From positions 17,709,999 through 17,773,998 of the forward strand of contig NC_092565.1 of the NCBI RefSeq assembly GCF_037975245.1: DNA of 64,000 nucleotides, written 5' to 3'. This document shows positions 1 to 13,700 of this stretch, one piece after another; positions within the stretch are counted from its first letter, which is position 1; each line of letters opens with the position of its first letter. The notes under the pieces are model-generated. The model was given only the letters and a program-made list of their open reading frames with translations, did no database searches and had not been told where the DNA came from. This DNA is from Apostichopus japonicus (lineage: Eukaryota; Echinodermata; Holothuroidea; Aspidochirotida; Stichopodidae). Position numbers and translations under genes: made by a program.

Positions 1-598
1 TTTTTTTTTTTTTTTTTGCTGCTGGAGTAAAGAGTAGTATGATCGAGTACATAGCCACTTACAAGAGCTCTCATGTTGGAATCACAGGACATCTGAATAG
101 GATGGTTAAATGAGGCTCCAGCTATAAAGCTAAGAACAGGAATACTTACAGTAATTGCATGTCTTTTTTTCTTTAAATGAGCTTACTGAATAAGTAATTC
201 TGTAAGCACAAGATATGAAGGTTACCTTTTGTGTCATAACATATATGTTTTAATCCTTGAGAAACTTCTGTGAATGTTGATTGGAAGGTTTCATCTTTTC
301 AAAACAATCTAGTCAGCATAGACCATACCCCTCTCATAGCAGACATACATTCACTGTCATAAATCTGCACATAATGTTTGGGAGCAAACATTTTTGGGGG
401 GGGGCTAGTCATTATATCTTTTATATCTTTTAACTTGAGCAGGTATTTCAGAGCACTGTAACAAACATATAACGATTCAAAATATATCATCATGTGGATG
501 TGATTGGCAGCAAACGCTGATACAAAGTAAGCAAAAGAAACACAGCCAAGCTCCATTTAAACCTGCACGTTCCTTTCATAAATGCTTTCTCTCGATAG
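1..598. other. Intron sequence left of the first KIF20B exon
   Basis: AT-rich, opening with a 17-base T run and containing a G run near 395-404. I see no coding similarity. It probably belongs to the intron that separates the motor exons (outside the window) from the exon at 599. Confidence 0.5.
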
Positions 599-1723
599 GT
601 AACAACGGTCACGTCCAAGCTGGACAACAAATGGCAACTGCCCAAGCCAAAGAACAAGCTGATATCCGCTCGAGCGCTCTCTCTAGCCGTGGACAAATCT
701 CTGAACTCAAATAATGCCAGGGCCTCCATCCCCTGGGCCACACCCAAGACTATGGCCCGAGAGGTACAGCGGGCCAGCGACCTGACGAGGATCGACGAGA
801 GCATCGTCGACGAAGAGGATGAAGAAGAAGAAGAAGAACTGGATGAGACGATATTTGATGACGGTACACCTCAGGACAAGGAAGGCGTGGCTGGAGCGTC
901 TCGAACGGTAAGCAAAAATCAGCTTTTTTTGGGGGGGGGTTGGTCAGCTTCATGTATTTGTTATCAAAACAAAGACATGTTTGGGATTTAGGCCGATTCT
1001 TTTGTTAGCACTTAATGTAGTACTTAGTCATTAACACACACAGTGTTCAGAACTAACAGAGGGCACTGTGAATCTTGTGACATGCTGAATTTGAATAAAT
1101 CCTGTTCTACAAGTCGTGTCGTGATAGAATGTGTGCTTATCTCATTTTGTCCTGGACACTTCTAGTGGGTATCGTGTAATATCATTTTGTAGCATTACTT
1201 GAAAACGATTTTATCGTGATACATCTCCTCTGCCACAGACATTTCCAGATTCCTATTATCTCTCCTAATGCAGGTTCTGGTCAACCTGGTGAATGTCCTG
1301 AAGAATGAGCTGATCGAAGCTAAGCAACAGATACGGACCATAGAATCTCAGATCCGGGCAGAAGTGTGTGAAGAAATGGCCAAACAGCTGGTGGAGATAG
1401 AGGCCAGTTATAAGTAAGTAAACCCAATGCTAACTTCTTTCATCTATAGAGTGGTTGAAAGCAAATCAGACTCCTACGTAATCTTCTGATGCAGCCTTTA
1501 AAAACATCTCAGTAGACCTCCGACATATTGTCTTTGTGATTCTGTCATCTTTAGCGAGAGGTTACAAGAAGAGAAGGAGATTGCGGAGGAAGTGTTGGAG
1601 AAAAGGATGGAAATTTTAACAAAATCAGTGAAAAAGACCCATTCCAAGCGGCCCCGCATCCAGGAGGACCCAGAAGAATATGTTCCAGCAATGGTGCACA
1701 CTGCTCTAGAAGCAAAAATGGAG
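599..1723 (+). CDS. KIF20B: KIF20B exons: post-motor neck region
   Basis: Three exons, 599-907 (phase 0/0), 1274-1413 (0/2) and 1555-1723 (2/0), encode about 206 residues. The first has a basic, Ser-rich start (SKLDNKWQLPKPKNKL), then a very acidic run (EEDEEEEEELDETIFDD). The second and third carry a helical segment, VLVNLVNVLKNELIEAKQQI then YNERLQEEKEIAEEVLEKRM, matching the conserved segment that follows the motor in KIF20A/B. The 1413/1555 junction restores an AAC codon. The acceptor at 597-598 is CTCGATAG. The preceding exon would lie left of the window, since 1-598 shows no coding similarity and opens with a T run. Confidence 0.8.
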
Positions 1724-4700
1724 GTGCGTCGTATCGTTCAGATACAGTTGTTTAAAATGATTGTGCATGTATGTCATAAAAGACGGCCATATATTTTAAG
1801 CAACGCTGTCCTTTTTCATAAGCGGCTCCTGCAATTTTAAAGCAGGTGTATCTTAACAGTTGCTGACTCAACTCATGGGAATCTAGGTTGCTTTCATCAG
1901 CTGGTTGTGACTGCACCTACCCATATAAGACCGGACAAAATACATTATTGCATTCATATGGAATATTATCACAACAATGGTAGGAATATGGTGGAATGTG
2001 GTTGAACCTGACTGGTACCCGCAAATGCAACCACAAAATGTCAGCGATCTTGTCAGATTGCATTCCTGTAAACATTTTAGACACAGGCAACTCGTGAATA
2101 TTTTAGAGAGCTAGAACAAATGCTGATTGCCATGATTGGGCTCTGTAATTGTTGGCGAAGAATTTCTCTGGTGTCACATCTCAAAATGTTTAGCGAGATG
2201 GGCAAATTGCTATACTAATGTAAAGATGTGTAGCAGTTATTGTACACTTAGCCATGATATTTCCAGTATTATAGGAGAAACGAAGATTGGTAAATGTCAA
2301 AATTGCAACACCAAAATGTGAACACTAAAATATTTCTTGCTTTTTTGCTTCTGGAGCATTTTTGATGCAAGTAAAATCCCTGTCTGTCTCAGCTGATCAT
2401 TAAAATTTGTAGGGCAGGGAGACTAAGATAAGGATGGATGGATGGTCAGTCATTATATAATCTGGTCAGTAATGCAAGAGAAAATCTGGCAAACACTGCA
2501 TTTATTTATGTATCATAACGATTAGACTTTTTCTTACCGTTGAACAGGAAAAAGAGGAGAAAATTGCCGAACTTACTAAGGAACTGAACGACAGCTACAC
2601 GTATTTGCAAAAGGTGAGAAAAACTAAAAAGTAAAACTTGACGTGTCTGTAAATATCGAAGCCACCTGGCAGTTGACAGAGTAAGCCCATGAAAGGACTT
2701 TCCCTTCTCTATGGATTAGTCGATAAATATTGAAAGCGGTTTTCTTTAGTTGGTCGACAATTTTTGGCCAGACCTGCTCTGCGTTACTCAAAAATAATAT
2801 CGCAATTGATCACAGTGAGACAAGCTTTTAGATTTCTTTACCAAAGGAAGGTTTAATTTAGGGGTTGAGTTATGAGAAATAAGCCCTTGGTGTTTTCTAC
2901 ATCAAGACATTTACATGAGAGTACTAGAAATTCTGAAAATATTTGTTTTACCCACAAACGTGAACGTAACATTGTACATGGGTTGCATCATTGTTGTTTG
3001 TATTGAGCAAAGTCTGAACTTCATTGTGAAATTGGCCACATAGCTTGTTCTGTAATCCGAGAAATAATTTTCATCAATCCGATTGGAATAATAGATGTGA
3101 AACAAGAAAATATATTGTGGTTAAAATAATTAACTGAGATGTAACAAAATTAAAAGCTGGTAGAAAAGAGACAGAATATTGAAATTCTAACTTCTCTTAA
3201 AATCAATACCATTTCATCCTGTTAAACCGATCAATATTGTTATAGCATCTCTTCCATCGAACACAAATTTTTGATTTCCAAACTTCTCCATGTTAATATC
3301 AAATGTTTTGTAAAAAGAAGGTATGGATGCCATTGGATTACATTCCTACCTTCCTGAGTGTGAGAATGTTCAGTAGGAGAACTTAATAGGGAACATGAGA
3401 TGCTGGCATTTACATCGACTCTGGTACCGGGAAAGAGGCGCGGCCGATGTTTGAGTATTTAAAAGTGGCTGATATATAATAAAGATTCATTTGATAGCTA
3501 GTAGTTGATAGCACTTTCTCTTCTCTTTCTCTTCTAGTTTAAGACGGAGAAAGAAAAGGATGAAAACGAGAAAATTGAGCAACTTACTAAAGAACTGAAC
3601 GAGAGCCATGCAAACCTGAAGAAGGTAGGCAATATGTTACTCTCCTATTGTTAAGAGTAACAGCTGGTAAATAGAGGAATATTCAGAACTATTCATTCTA
3701 CTGTATTCTCTGCTTTATGTTTAATTACTGTATCAATAACTGTTTTATAACAAAATACCAGGTCTATGTTTTGCCATTCCCCCCCCCCCCACCCTACCCC
3801 TGGATAATGTCTAATATGTACAGATAACAGAAAGTCATTCAAACGTAGTGACTGTTTGAGTATTAAGCAGTCAGTGAAGGCAGCAGCAGTCTTCCCTTCA
3901 ACATGTACAGACAAAAACATACAGAATGGCAAAATGCTTAGTTTGTCTGTTTGGAGGTTGGAAAACAGAAGGGAGATTAATTTGGTTTCTTGTTACTTTA
4001 AAAAGTGACTTTTAATCTGGTAACATCTGTTGTCAGTCTTGGTAGGGGGTTTAGTTTCTACCATAAAAACCTGAAGTCCTCTTAATTTCTTTTCTATTCG
4101 CTCGTTCTTCCAGTTTAAGTCAGAGAAAGAAACGGAAAGTGAGGAGAAAATCGCTGCGCTCAGCAAGGAACTTGATGAGAGCCGTGCAGATTTGGAGAAG
4201 GTAGAAGCTGATTATTTTTAGGAGTGATTTGACTCATTTTAAAATAGAGTAACTACAGTATGGTTTGTGTATCAAAATTAACACTTGAATATCATAGCTG
4301 CTACTTTATAAGATCTGTGTAGAGGGGAATCTACAATATTTTATCGTATTACCAGATGTTTACAAGTCATGCAAACTGTCCTTCATATACCTCTTCAGGA
4401 AGGGAGGCAGGGGGGAGCAGGGTGGGGGCTGCAGGAGCAGAAGAGAGGTGAGGATGCCTCAAATCAGGTCCTATTCTTCCGTAATTCATGGCTTTCATCT
4501 CAATGTCTGATATTTCAGTTTAAGATGGAGATGGCTAACGGAAAAGATGAGAGAATTGCGGAACTTACTAAGGAACTCGATGAGAGTCATGCAAATTTAA
4601 AGAAGGTAATATTGTGTGTGAAATGTATTCTGTTGATTACTTTTTAAGTTAGTTTGAAAGTCACATGCTCTTATACAGCACATTGAGGAGACACATTTGT

Positions 4701-7700
4701 CTCATTGTTAGAGCACTTTATTGTCAGTATTTCCAAAATATAAGGTTTCCTTGGAAGTAAATAGAGAGGAATGTTTTGAAGTTTAGGCATCAGAGACACA
4801 CCTTACAATTTTGATAACAAAGTTCAGTTTAGTCACACTCAATTGCAAAAGCTTGGAGCCGTATCCCAGTTTTTTCTCCAAAATGAAATAGAGTTCTCAT
4901 TTTATTTGGTTATATATGCTAAAGCATGTGCACTCAAGTAATACTCTTTGGGTATTAAAGGTCGGTTCTAGCAGTTTGTTGATTCAGATAATAGTCACAT
5001 CCTCGACATCCTCTTCCAGTTTCAGATGGAGATAGCGAAGGGAACCAACCAACGGAATGAGATGGAGGCGACTGCCTCTGATGAAAGCCAAAAGTATCGA
5101 GACCAAATCAAGGTGAGCAATTCATCTTCTTCTCAGTTTTGAATTTCTTTTTTATTGTTGTACAATTTGCATAACTATGTTAGTAGGGAAAACTAAATAA
5201 TAAAAAATCCCACCTACAGCCAGACAGGTAGTAAATGTTTGACCTTGACCCAATGACCTGAATCCTCTTTGCTGTTTCTATGTGCGGCATCTCACCTTAA
5301 CAGGGAGCAGCTTAATTTCTGAGTTGGTTTGTTGTTAATAATTCTTCTTGATTACATCACAACAGGTCGGCCAGCAAAAACTGCACAAACTGGAATCTGA
5401 GAAGCAAGCTCTGGAGGAGGAACTGAAAGCTTCCAAGGAACTCCTGAAGACCTTCCAAGAGAGGTCTGACCACCAGAGGTCAGAGGTCACGCATCAATAC
5501 CAGGAACTAGAAAAGGTTTGAAAGTCTGAATGTTTAGTTGTACATGATGCAATACCAGTTACTTTTATACTAACAATCCTGTTTTTTTTAGAAGCCTGTT
5601 TGACAAGTGATTATAAGAAAGAAAGATGTTAGAGCCCAGTTTGCCTGGAATGAGTGATGAAGCATAATAGTGTAAATGAAGCTCATTGATAAATAATGAA
5701 TTAAAAAAGTAGAATATCAAGCAACAATTCGGTGAGTGAGATGAGTAAAACTATCTTTGAAAATTTGGAATATCTGTATCAAGTACAGGTTTTGTCAATG
5801 CACTCTAGATCCCATTGTTTAAGACAGTAGTTTGGTTGATGTTAAAAAAAAAAACAGGAAAAAAAGACTGTATTTGAAGGTTTTTGCAGTACTGGCAGTT
5901 CTTGTCACGTTCGGCTTTAAGTACAGGTTGTGGTCATATGAATGTAAGTATTGATAGGAACGTACTAATTAAACAAAGAGTACACTCATCTTGCAGACTT
6001 CGAATGCAAAGGTACAAGAACTATCAACAGAAATGGATAATTTGGCAAGCAGTCACCAAGTTTTAGTCCAACAGCTGGAAGAAATGAAGGAAAATGCTGA
6101 CAGCAGTCAACAGGTACTTTCATTTATTTGTCTTGGTATTACAGTTACGAGATGACTTATCACCAATTTATTATTGTATTCTTGGATCAATTTTATTAGA
6201 ATGAGTTAGAAGATTTGTTTACTTTACTGGACCTTTCATACATATTATTTTGTGTATTTATGGTTATAGCAAGTTCTTTTAAGTTTTTTCAAAATTTTAC
6301 ACCAAGACATACAAATGTAAAAAAATGAAACTTTTGATTGAAAAGCAAAATAAATCGTTCATTTATTTAAATTGCTTTCCAGAATATTAATTTTTTGTAA
6401 TATTGATCCTTATAGGAGCTCATCGAACAGGTGAAGACCCTGTCCAAAGAAAAAGAAAAACTGAAGAACTTTATCTCCGATCTTGAGGAACAACTGGCGA
6501 CAGTTGCCAGCTCTGCTTCAGAAGACAAGCTGGTATGGCGCACTTTAGTAGGATAAACTTTCTGACATTTGTTTCTTAACTCATAGAGCCTAAAAATCAC
6601 ATTACTACTTTGAGACCAGAGAGAAACATTATGCAACCAGATACTTTGAATTGTTACTATGACTACTAAACCCTTCTTTTCACGTTTTTATCATTGTTCA
6701 GTCTCTGGAATCCAAGATTCAGGATACTATCCAGGAGAGAGATCAGCTTGTTGCCATGCTCGATGATCAGAAGAGTCAAGTCCAAACCTTGCAGGAAGAA
6801 TCCAGACAAGACAAAGAGGTCAAATCTTCAACATCAATTATTACTTTTTATCTATCTTTCTATCTCTGTATGTATATATGTATATTTATTCTTGCTTTCA
6901 TCAGTACCATACATAAATCGATAGGAATTTAAAGCTATGCAGAGGCATTCGATCCTAATCTCAAAGAGTATTTGAATTCATCTCTATGAATTCAATTGCA
7001 TCAGATTATATGATTGAAAAAGTATCCCAAAGTTACGTTTGAAGATGTTGGATAGTGATGATATTTGCAAATTTTGTTCAAATGACAAAAGTTGTTTGCC
7101 TTTTCTGTTGTTGTCATTTTTATATTTTGTATATTGTTATATTTTTATATTTAGACCTCAGATGTCAAATTTCAGGATGCGATTAATGAACGGAATCGTT
7201 TGGTGTCCTCTCTGGAAGTGCTAGAGAAGCAGATGACATCACTAAAAGATGAACATAATAAAGAGAGTCAGGTATGGTTTGTTCTCCAGGTAGTGGCTAA
7301 GTTGATCATGGGGGACACAAGAAAAGCTTTGATCTGTGACATGTAATGGCATTACTTACAAACTTCAGCAAAAGAATTAAGGTTTAAGAGAAACGGAGAA
7401 ACAACACTTTGAAAGTTAGACAAATGTTACAATCAGAAATGATAATTCATCTTGCTATCTATGGGTTTTTAGTTAAGATGGTTTTACAAGTGATTTGGGA
7501 GGACTAAATTTCTTAGTTAGACCAAACTTTATCCTTGAGATTGACAGCAAGTTTGTAGTAGATCTTACCTAAACATTGACCAATTGGGTTCTCAGGGACG
7601 ACCTGTAAAACTGCACAGGTTTTCAATTGTCCCAATCAACAGCCTTTGTTTAATAATCAGCCCTGTGTTGAACTAAAAACCCTGAATTGGTAAGTTAAGC

Positions 7701-10700
7701 ATTTGAGTCATACTAACTTATCAATATCAACCAAAGAACTCATTCTTCATTTTAGAACTTGGAAGGGAAAATTGAGAGCCAAGCTGAGGAAATGAGAACT
7801 TTAAAATCTCAACTTGAGAAAGAAACTGGAAACATCGAAGAGATGAAGAGCCATAGCTCAGAGGAGGTGGAAGTAAGTTTATTATAACTTGAAAATTCAT
7901 AGATAAAACAGACCCCAAAAAACGGGATTTCTGGTTCCTGGCAAAATGATAAAGTGTTATAAAAATACTAATGTAGTCATTGATAAGCTATTAAAGCTTT
8001 CAACCAGATGGCATGTGCCAAACCTTAAACTTTCTCCATTGAATAATCTTCAATCCACAGGTTTGTGTTTGCAAGTTCTTCCTTATTGCTTCATAACTAC
8101 ACTCGTTTGGAAGTAGATGCTATTACGTACACTCTAGGGCAGTAAAAAATCTACCTTTATGGATGGTAAATTTTGGATGTTGAAAGAAAATTTAATTGAA
8201 ATGGTTTCCGTTAAAATTTACCCCTGCGCCCAGTTTTAGACATGGTAACTAGGGGGTCTCCATAAAACAGACAGGCACAGTAGTTAAGGGCAGCCCCAAA
8301 CATTTTATATAATTATGAGGTTTTAGACATGTATGGTAACTAAGGGGTTATCCATACAACAGACAGGCACAGTGGTTAAGGGCAGCCACAAACATTTTAT
8401 ACAATTCTGACACCTGTAACAAGTCAACTAAGGGTTCTCCATACAACAGACAGTACTTATATAGGACTTAGAAAACAAAGACGACAAGTTTAGAATGAAC
8501 TAAATTGAGAAATCGAGGGTTTATTCCATCTCATATATCTTGCTTCATCCTAGAACATGAAACAGAAATGTAGTAAACTTGAGAGAGAAAACCAGGAACT
8601 TCAGAAGGAGAAGACAGCAATGGATGAAACTTTACGAGAAGTCAAGAATAACAAAGTTACGGTGAGTTCAATCTCCGTCATCTATATCAGCTAATTGCCA
8701 GACCTCATACACTGCTGTAGTAATAAGGGTTTTAACTAGAAGATCTTGTTAAATATTTTCAACTTTTTAATTTTGTATTCTTCTTCTTCTTTTTCTTTTT
8801 GACTCAGAACCTCCAGGAAGCCAAGGCAGAATTTGAGAAGCAAAGGAAGGAACTCGAAGCCCAATTGACAGAGGCCAATGAGAAAATATCAAACAGTGAC
8901 AGAAAAGATGACGAACTCAAGGTTTGCAATTAATCATAATTAAAGGAGAAGTGATCCACCATCTTCATCATATATCCTATTGAATATCCTAGAGCTAAAA
9001 CAAATATCTACTGCATATGGGGTTAGGAAAAATAGAATGATTGAAAATTCACGTTACTGGACGTAGTCTATTTTGTCAACAGGTGATGGCAGAGTGCTAC
9101 AGTGGAGTGAAACCTTCTAGTTTCCATTTTGTTTGTGCTTCTGATTTTCACAGTTAAAGGAAACAATTGTTGTTTACTGACAATAATGCCAGTATTAAAC
9201 AATGTTAAGAATCTCATCACATTTGCACCTGAAATTAGCAAGTATCATCACCTGCTATCAATGAAAATTAAAATGGTAAAATGTAAACACATATTAATGG
9301 ACAAAAAATGAATCTTCAAAACTTTCTAATGACTGTGTGGTGTCATTAATCACAATTGTGAGACATTGTCTTGTTTACGAACGATCGTTGAAATGTGGAT
9401 ATCTCTCGAATAGACAGGTTTCTCTCATCTGTTACTTGTACATCACTAGCATCTCTATCACAGAAGTTAATAATGATGATGGTTGGGCATGCATTCCCTT
9501 TAAAGAATGATGACTTTAGCCAGAATGTTATTCTCGATGCCTCATTGTCCAAAAAAAAAAAAGAGAGGAAAGTTAAAGTTTCATTTCAGCTAAGTATTAA
9601 AGTTAGCCATAACTCTATTTGCATTGAAGATGATATAATTTGTTTTATCAATTTAAAGGGAAAGCTTATTTGCTGCAAACCAATCTGTGAAAGTACATAA
9701 ATCATTACGAAAGGTTTGTGGCAGACGTTCATAGTTGTAATCAGAAAAGAAAATATTTATATCATCGGCAAACAACACAATAGAAGCTTTGGAGGAGATT
9801 TTACCGATATCATTCATATATATAATAAAAAGGAGGTGTTCAAGGACAGAACTTTGAGGTACACCACACTGTATATTTAAAACATCAGAACTTTTACCCT
9901 GATAACAAGTAACTTGTTTTCTGTTTGAAAGATAGCTAACAAACCAATCGAGGAATGAGCCCCTAATACCGTAATGATTTAATTTATGACAAAGTATGGT
10001 ATGATCTATAGTATCTAAAGACTTCTTCGATAAGTCAAGAAATACACCAATGGCAGATTTTTTTATAAAGCTTGTGTTAAATTGTCAATGGCATCCGCAA
10101 ACGCCATGTCTGTGGAGACACCAGGCCGGAAACCATACGCTCTGAAAGGGAAATGCGTTATCATTACTTAAAGTATCATGGGATGACAAATAAGACATAA
10201 CAATCTCAGATCACAAGGGAAAGACAGAATAAACAGATATATATATATATAGGCTTTATATAAATAGGACACTTACAATGAGAAGGAAAAGAATGACAAG
10301 TTACATCCTTTGGATGGCGTTGTGATAATTTGATTTGGGCTTTCAGTTACAGATGTTTTAGGTCATTGGGTCCATAAATTCTTCTTGTGAATTCGTTGTC
10401 GTTCTTGTTGACTAACGCGATGATCCTGCCATCATGAGACCAGGCTGATTTAACTAGAGGGGTTGCTTTTTGTTGCCTGAAGCAACTGTTGGTTTGCCTT
10501 TGTAAAGTCCTCTTGGATAACGATTTTCGTGTCTTTCAATTTCCTTCTGTGCTTAATGCATCGGTCTCTAACCTTGTAGTTTTGAAACTTTACGATTATG
10601 GCCCTTGGCTTGTCTTGATCCTTTTTTCTGACTCGATGGGACCGATCCATATCGGAAGGGCTTAGGTTGTATCCAAGATGTTTAGATGCGAGATTCGTGA

Positions 10701-13700
10701 TGGTGACATCGGTATTTTTGTTGGGTTGTTCGTTAATACCAAAGAAACGAAGGCAGTTCCTCTGTGAGTACTGTTCTAACTGATTTATTTGGCTTGAAGC
10801 GGTTTTGCACTGATCTTCCAGTGAAGTGATTTTATCTTTTATGATTTAATTACCGCTGTAGCTCTGTTTAGTTTCAACTTCAAGGTCGTGAATTTTTCCA
10901 GAGTGAATCTCAATCTGCTTCAGAATTTTCGCCCATTTTGTTGTCCAATGCCTCGATCCATGCAGGCTTGTAGTTTCCTCTCAAAGTCCTGGTAATGTTT
11001 CCATAGTAATTCCAGTTGTCAAGATAATCGGCTTTAATCGGCTATATGATATATTAAGTCTCTGGAATGCTACTTTAAGACTAACCTGACGATTACTCAA
11101 CTCCTCGTTGCAGACCTAACTGTTAACAGCCATCCATTGTTATAAAGATTGTAATAACTTTTAGCAGAACATTTTATTTTAACTTCATATAAAACAGCTG
11201 AGCTTGCTTGGATGATATTCAGCACCATTTGTACTTGGACAAATGTTCTGTGAGGCTATAAAAGGTTTCCTATTGTAAAATAATAATAATAATAATAATT
11301 TATTTTATAAAGTGCTCTAAAAGTTCTAAAACGCTATGTAACAGTAAAAAAATAAATGACACATATTATGTAGTAAAACTGCAGAATAAAATACAATATA
11401 GATGAGTATGAAGAATTAAAAGCATGCACGTTTGAGTGTGTTGGAGTACTGCACATGAATAGAGTTGAATACACAGTTTATATATTGCAGTAATGCTGTT
11501 TAAAAAGGTAGGTTTTCAGCTTTGACTTGAATGTTGTTAGACTAGAAACAGTTCTGAGTTCAGCTGGCAGCTCATTGTGTTTTGCTTTGCATTGCATTGC
11601 TATTGTGTTTCGCATTGTATCTAAAGAACTGAATCTAATGTTCTGTGTGTTAGACTAAGTTGTCCAGCCACTTGAATTGATGAGCCTCAGCTATTTAAAG
11701 GGTCATATCTCTAAATATAGAAATGATAAAGAATACAACCCTGGCCGATAGCAGTGTGTCTTAATGGTGTACAACATATCAATATTAATTAATTTTTTCT
11801 CCAGCGATCCTTTAATTAATTAATTAAACAGTTACTTCTTGATAACAGTATAACCCATTGTTACAGAAACAGCTGAGTGAGTTGTGAAATGCAAACCTGC
11901 CTGTTAGGAAACTAAATATGAATACAATGAGTCAACATCAATTTCATAAAATGGTTTAAATTTAGTGACACTTGTCGTTGCTCTAAGATAAACTTTTATT
12001 AAACTATTTTGCAACCCTGCCAGGACCAGGTAGAACAGCTTACACAGGAAAACAAATACTTGATGTCTCAGATTGAAAACCAAGAATCGAGTGAAAAGGA
12101 GAAATCCAGCCAACACTTTGAAGAACTAGAGGTAAGATTTCTTCTTTGATAACAAGTTGATGCTGATGTTATTCAAAACGTCATTTAATCGCATGTGGTT
12201 TATCCCTTGAAACATATCATAATCCATGTGTTTAATCATTACCTGTACTGAAAAATTGAACATGTAATTTATGTTTGAAGTTTGATTTACTGTATCGAAA
12301 ACTAACTTAACACTTACCTTTCTTCATCCACTTTATCCACTCTCATCTAAAGTGCTGACTGTTAACCCTGAGTTGCAACTAAAATGCTGTATAGATCATT
12401 CTCCCCAAGACTCATGTTCAAAGAATCTATGAGTTTCATGTTTGCAAAAGCTAATGTTCTCATTTGGCTAGTCATTGGGCTTTCTGTTAGTTCGCAAGTA
12501 GATTCAAGCTTTTATAGTTTTCTTTGAAGTTTTTGTCTTATTATTTAGCCCACCAATAGTGTCTACCTCTCTATGGACTGATATATCCTACTTTCAATGT
12601 TTTCTGTTTTTATTTTTTATTTTTTCATTTATCAGGTTTACAAGAATAGAGTGGCCTCGCTTGTAGTTGAGAACGAAAACTTGCTCACCCAAAAGACAGA
12701 TGTGGAAAACGAGGCAGAGGAACTTAGGAAGCAAATTGAAGAGGTTAGGCTTTGTTGCTAGGATACAAGTATTACCTCTCCTCAGGTTTGATGAAATGGT
12801 CAGAAGTTTGCAATCATTCAGTTTACTGGCTCTATAGCAGGGGTGGGCAACCTTTTTGAATGAATGGGCCAGATATAAGGAGTGAAAAATGGGGATAATA
12901 GGCCTACCTGACAGCATCATTGGTCCCGATAAATTCTAAGCAGCTAGCTCGTTTTTGTGATGATGTAAAATAGATTGATTTTGGTTCTTTTTCTTGAGAC
13001 ATCTCACAGGCCGCAAAAAAGTCGCTTGCGGGCAGCATGTGGCCCGCGGGCCATAGGTTGCCTACCCCAGCTCTAAAGGAACCTTGAGCAAGCTGGTTTG
13101 TACTTGATGAATAAAAGGTCAATGGCCGTAGTGTTCCAGGTCTTACAAGATTCACTGAAGTAGATACCGCAATGTTCTGTAGAAATGCTAGAAAATTAAT
13201 CTCTGTATAAAAGTTAGAGAGCTGATGTCTCAATCCTAGCAGGATCTTCTTCTGAGGCAGACTGAAATAAAAACCTGGATAACAAGTTAAAAACAGACAA
13301 ATGTTGGTGACATATGTTAGACTTTAGATCAAAGTAAGAAATGTTACATTCTTTGATATTTTACTGTCTTGGAAGTTAACATTAAGAAAATGTGCTTTAT
13401 CATAATTTTATAAGTGCCTATGTTTTGTTTACATGTGATGCATGCAAAGAATGGAATCCAACCAACATAATAGTCATGATCTGCAAAAATTGTTGGCACA
13501 AATTTACCTCTTTTTGATTTTTTTTTTCTCCTTTCAGGGGCGAGAAGAGTGCGAGAAGATCATCGAAGAGAATAAGGAGCTGTCGAAGAAACTGAAAGAT
13601 GTTGAACAGAAAACGATTGATCTAACCACTCAAGCCATTGAGATGACTTCCACTAAGTTGCAGGTGAGAAATGGGCAGAGTAGTGCTGTTGCGGAAATAG

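Noticed and set aside
12904-13233. 109-codon minus-strand open frame
   Set aside because: Overlaps the hAT MITE and ordinary intron; no protein similarity.
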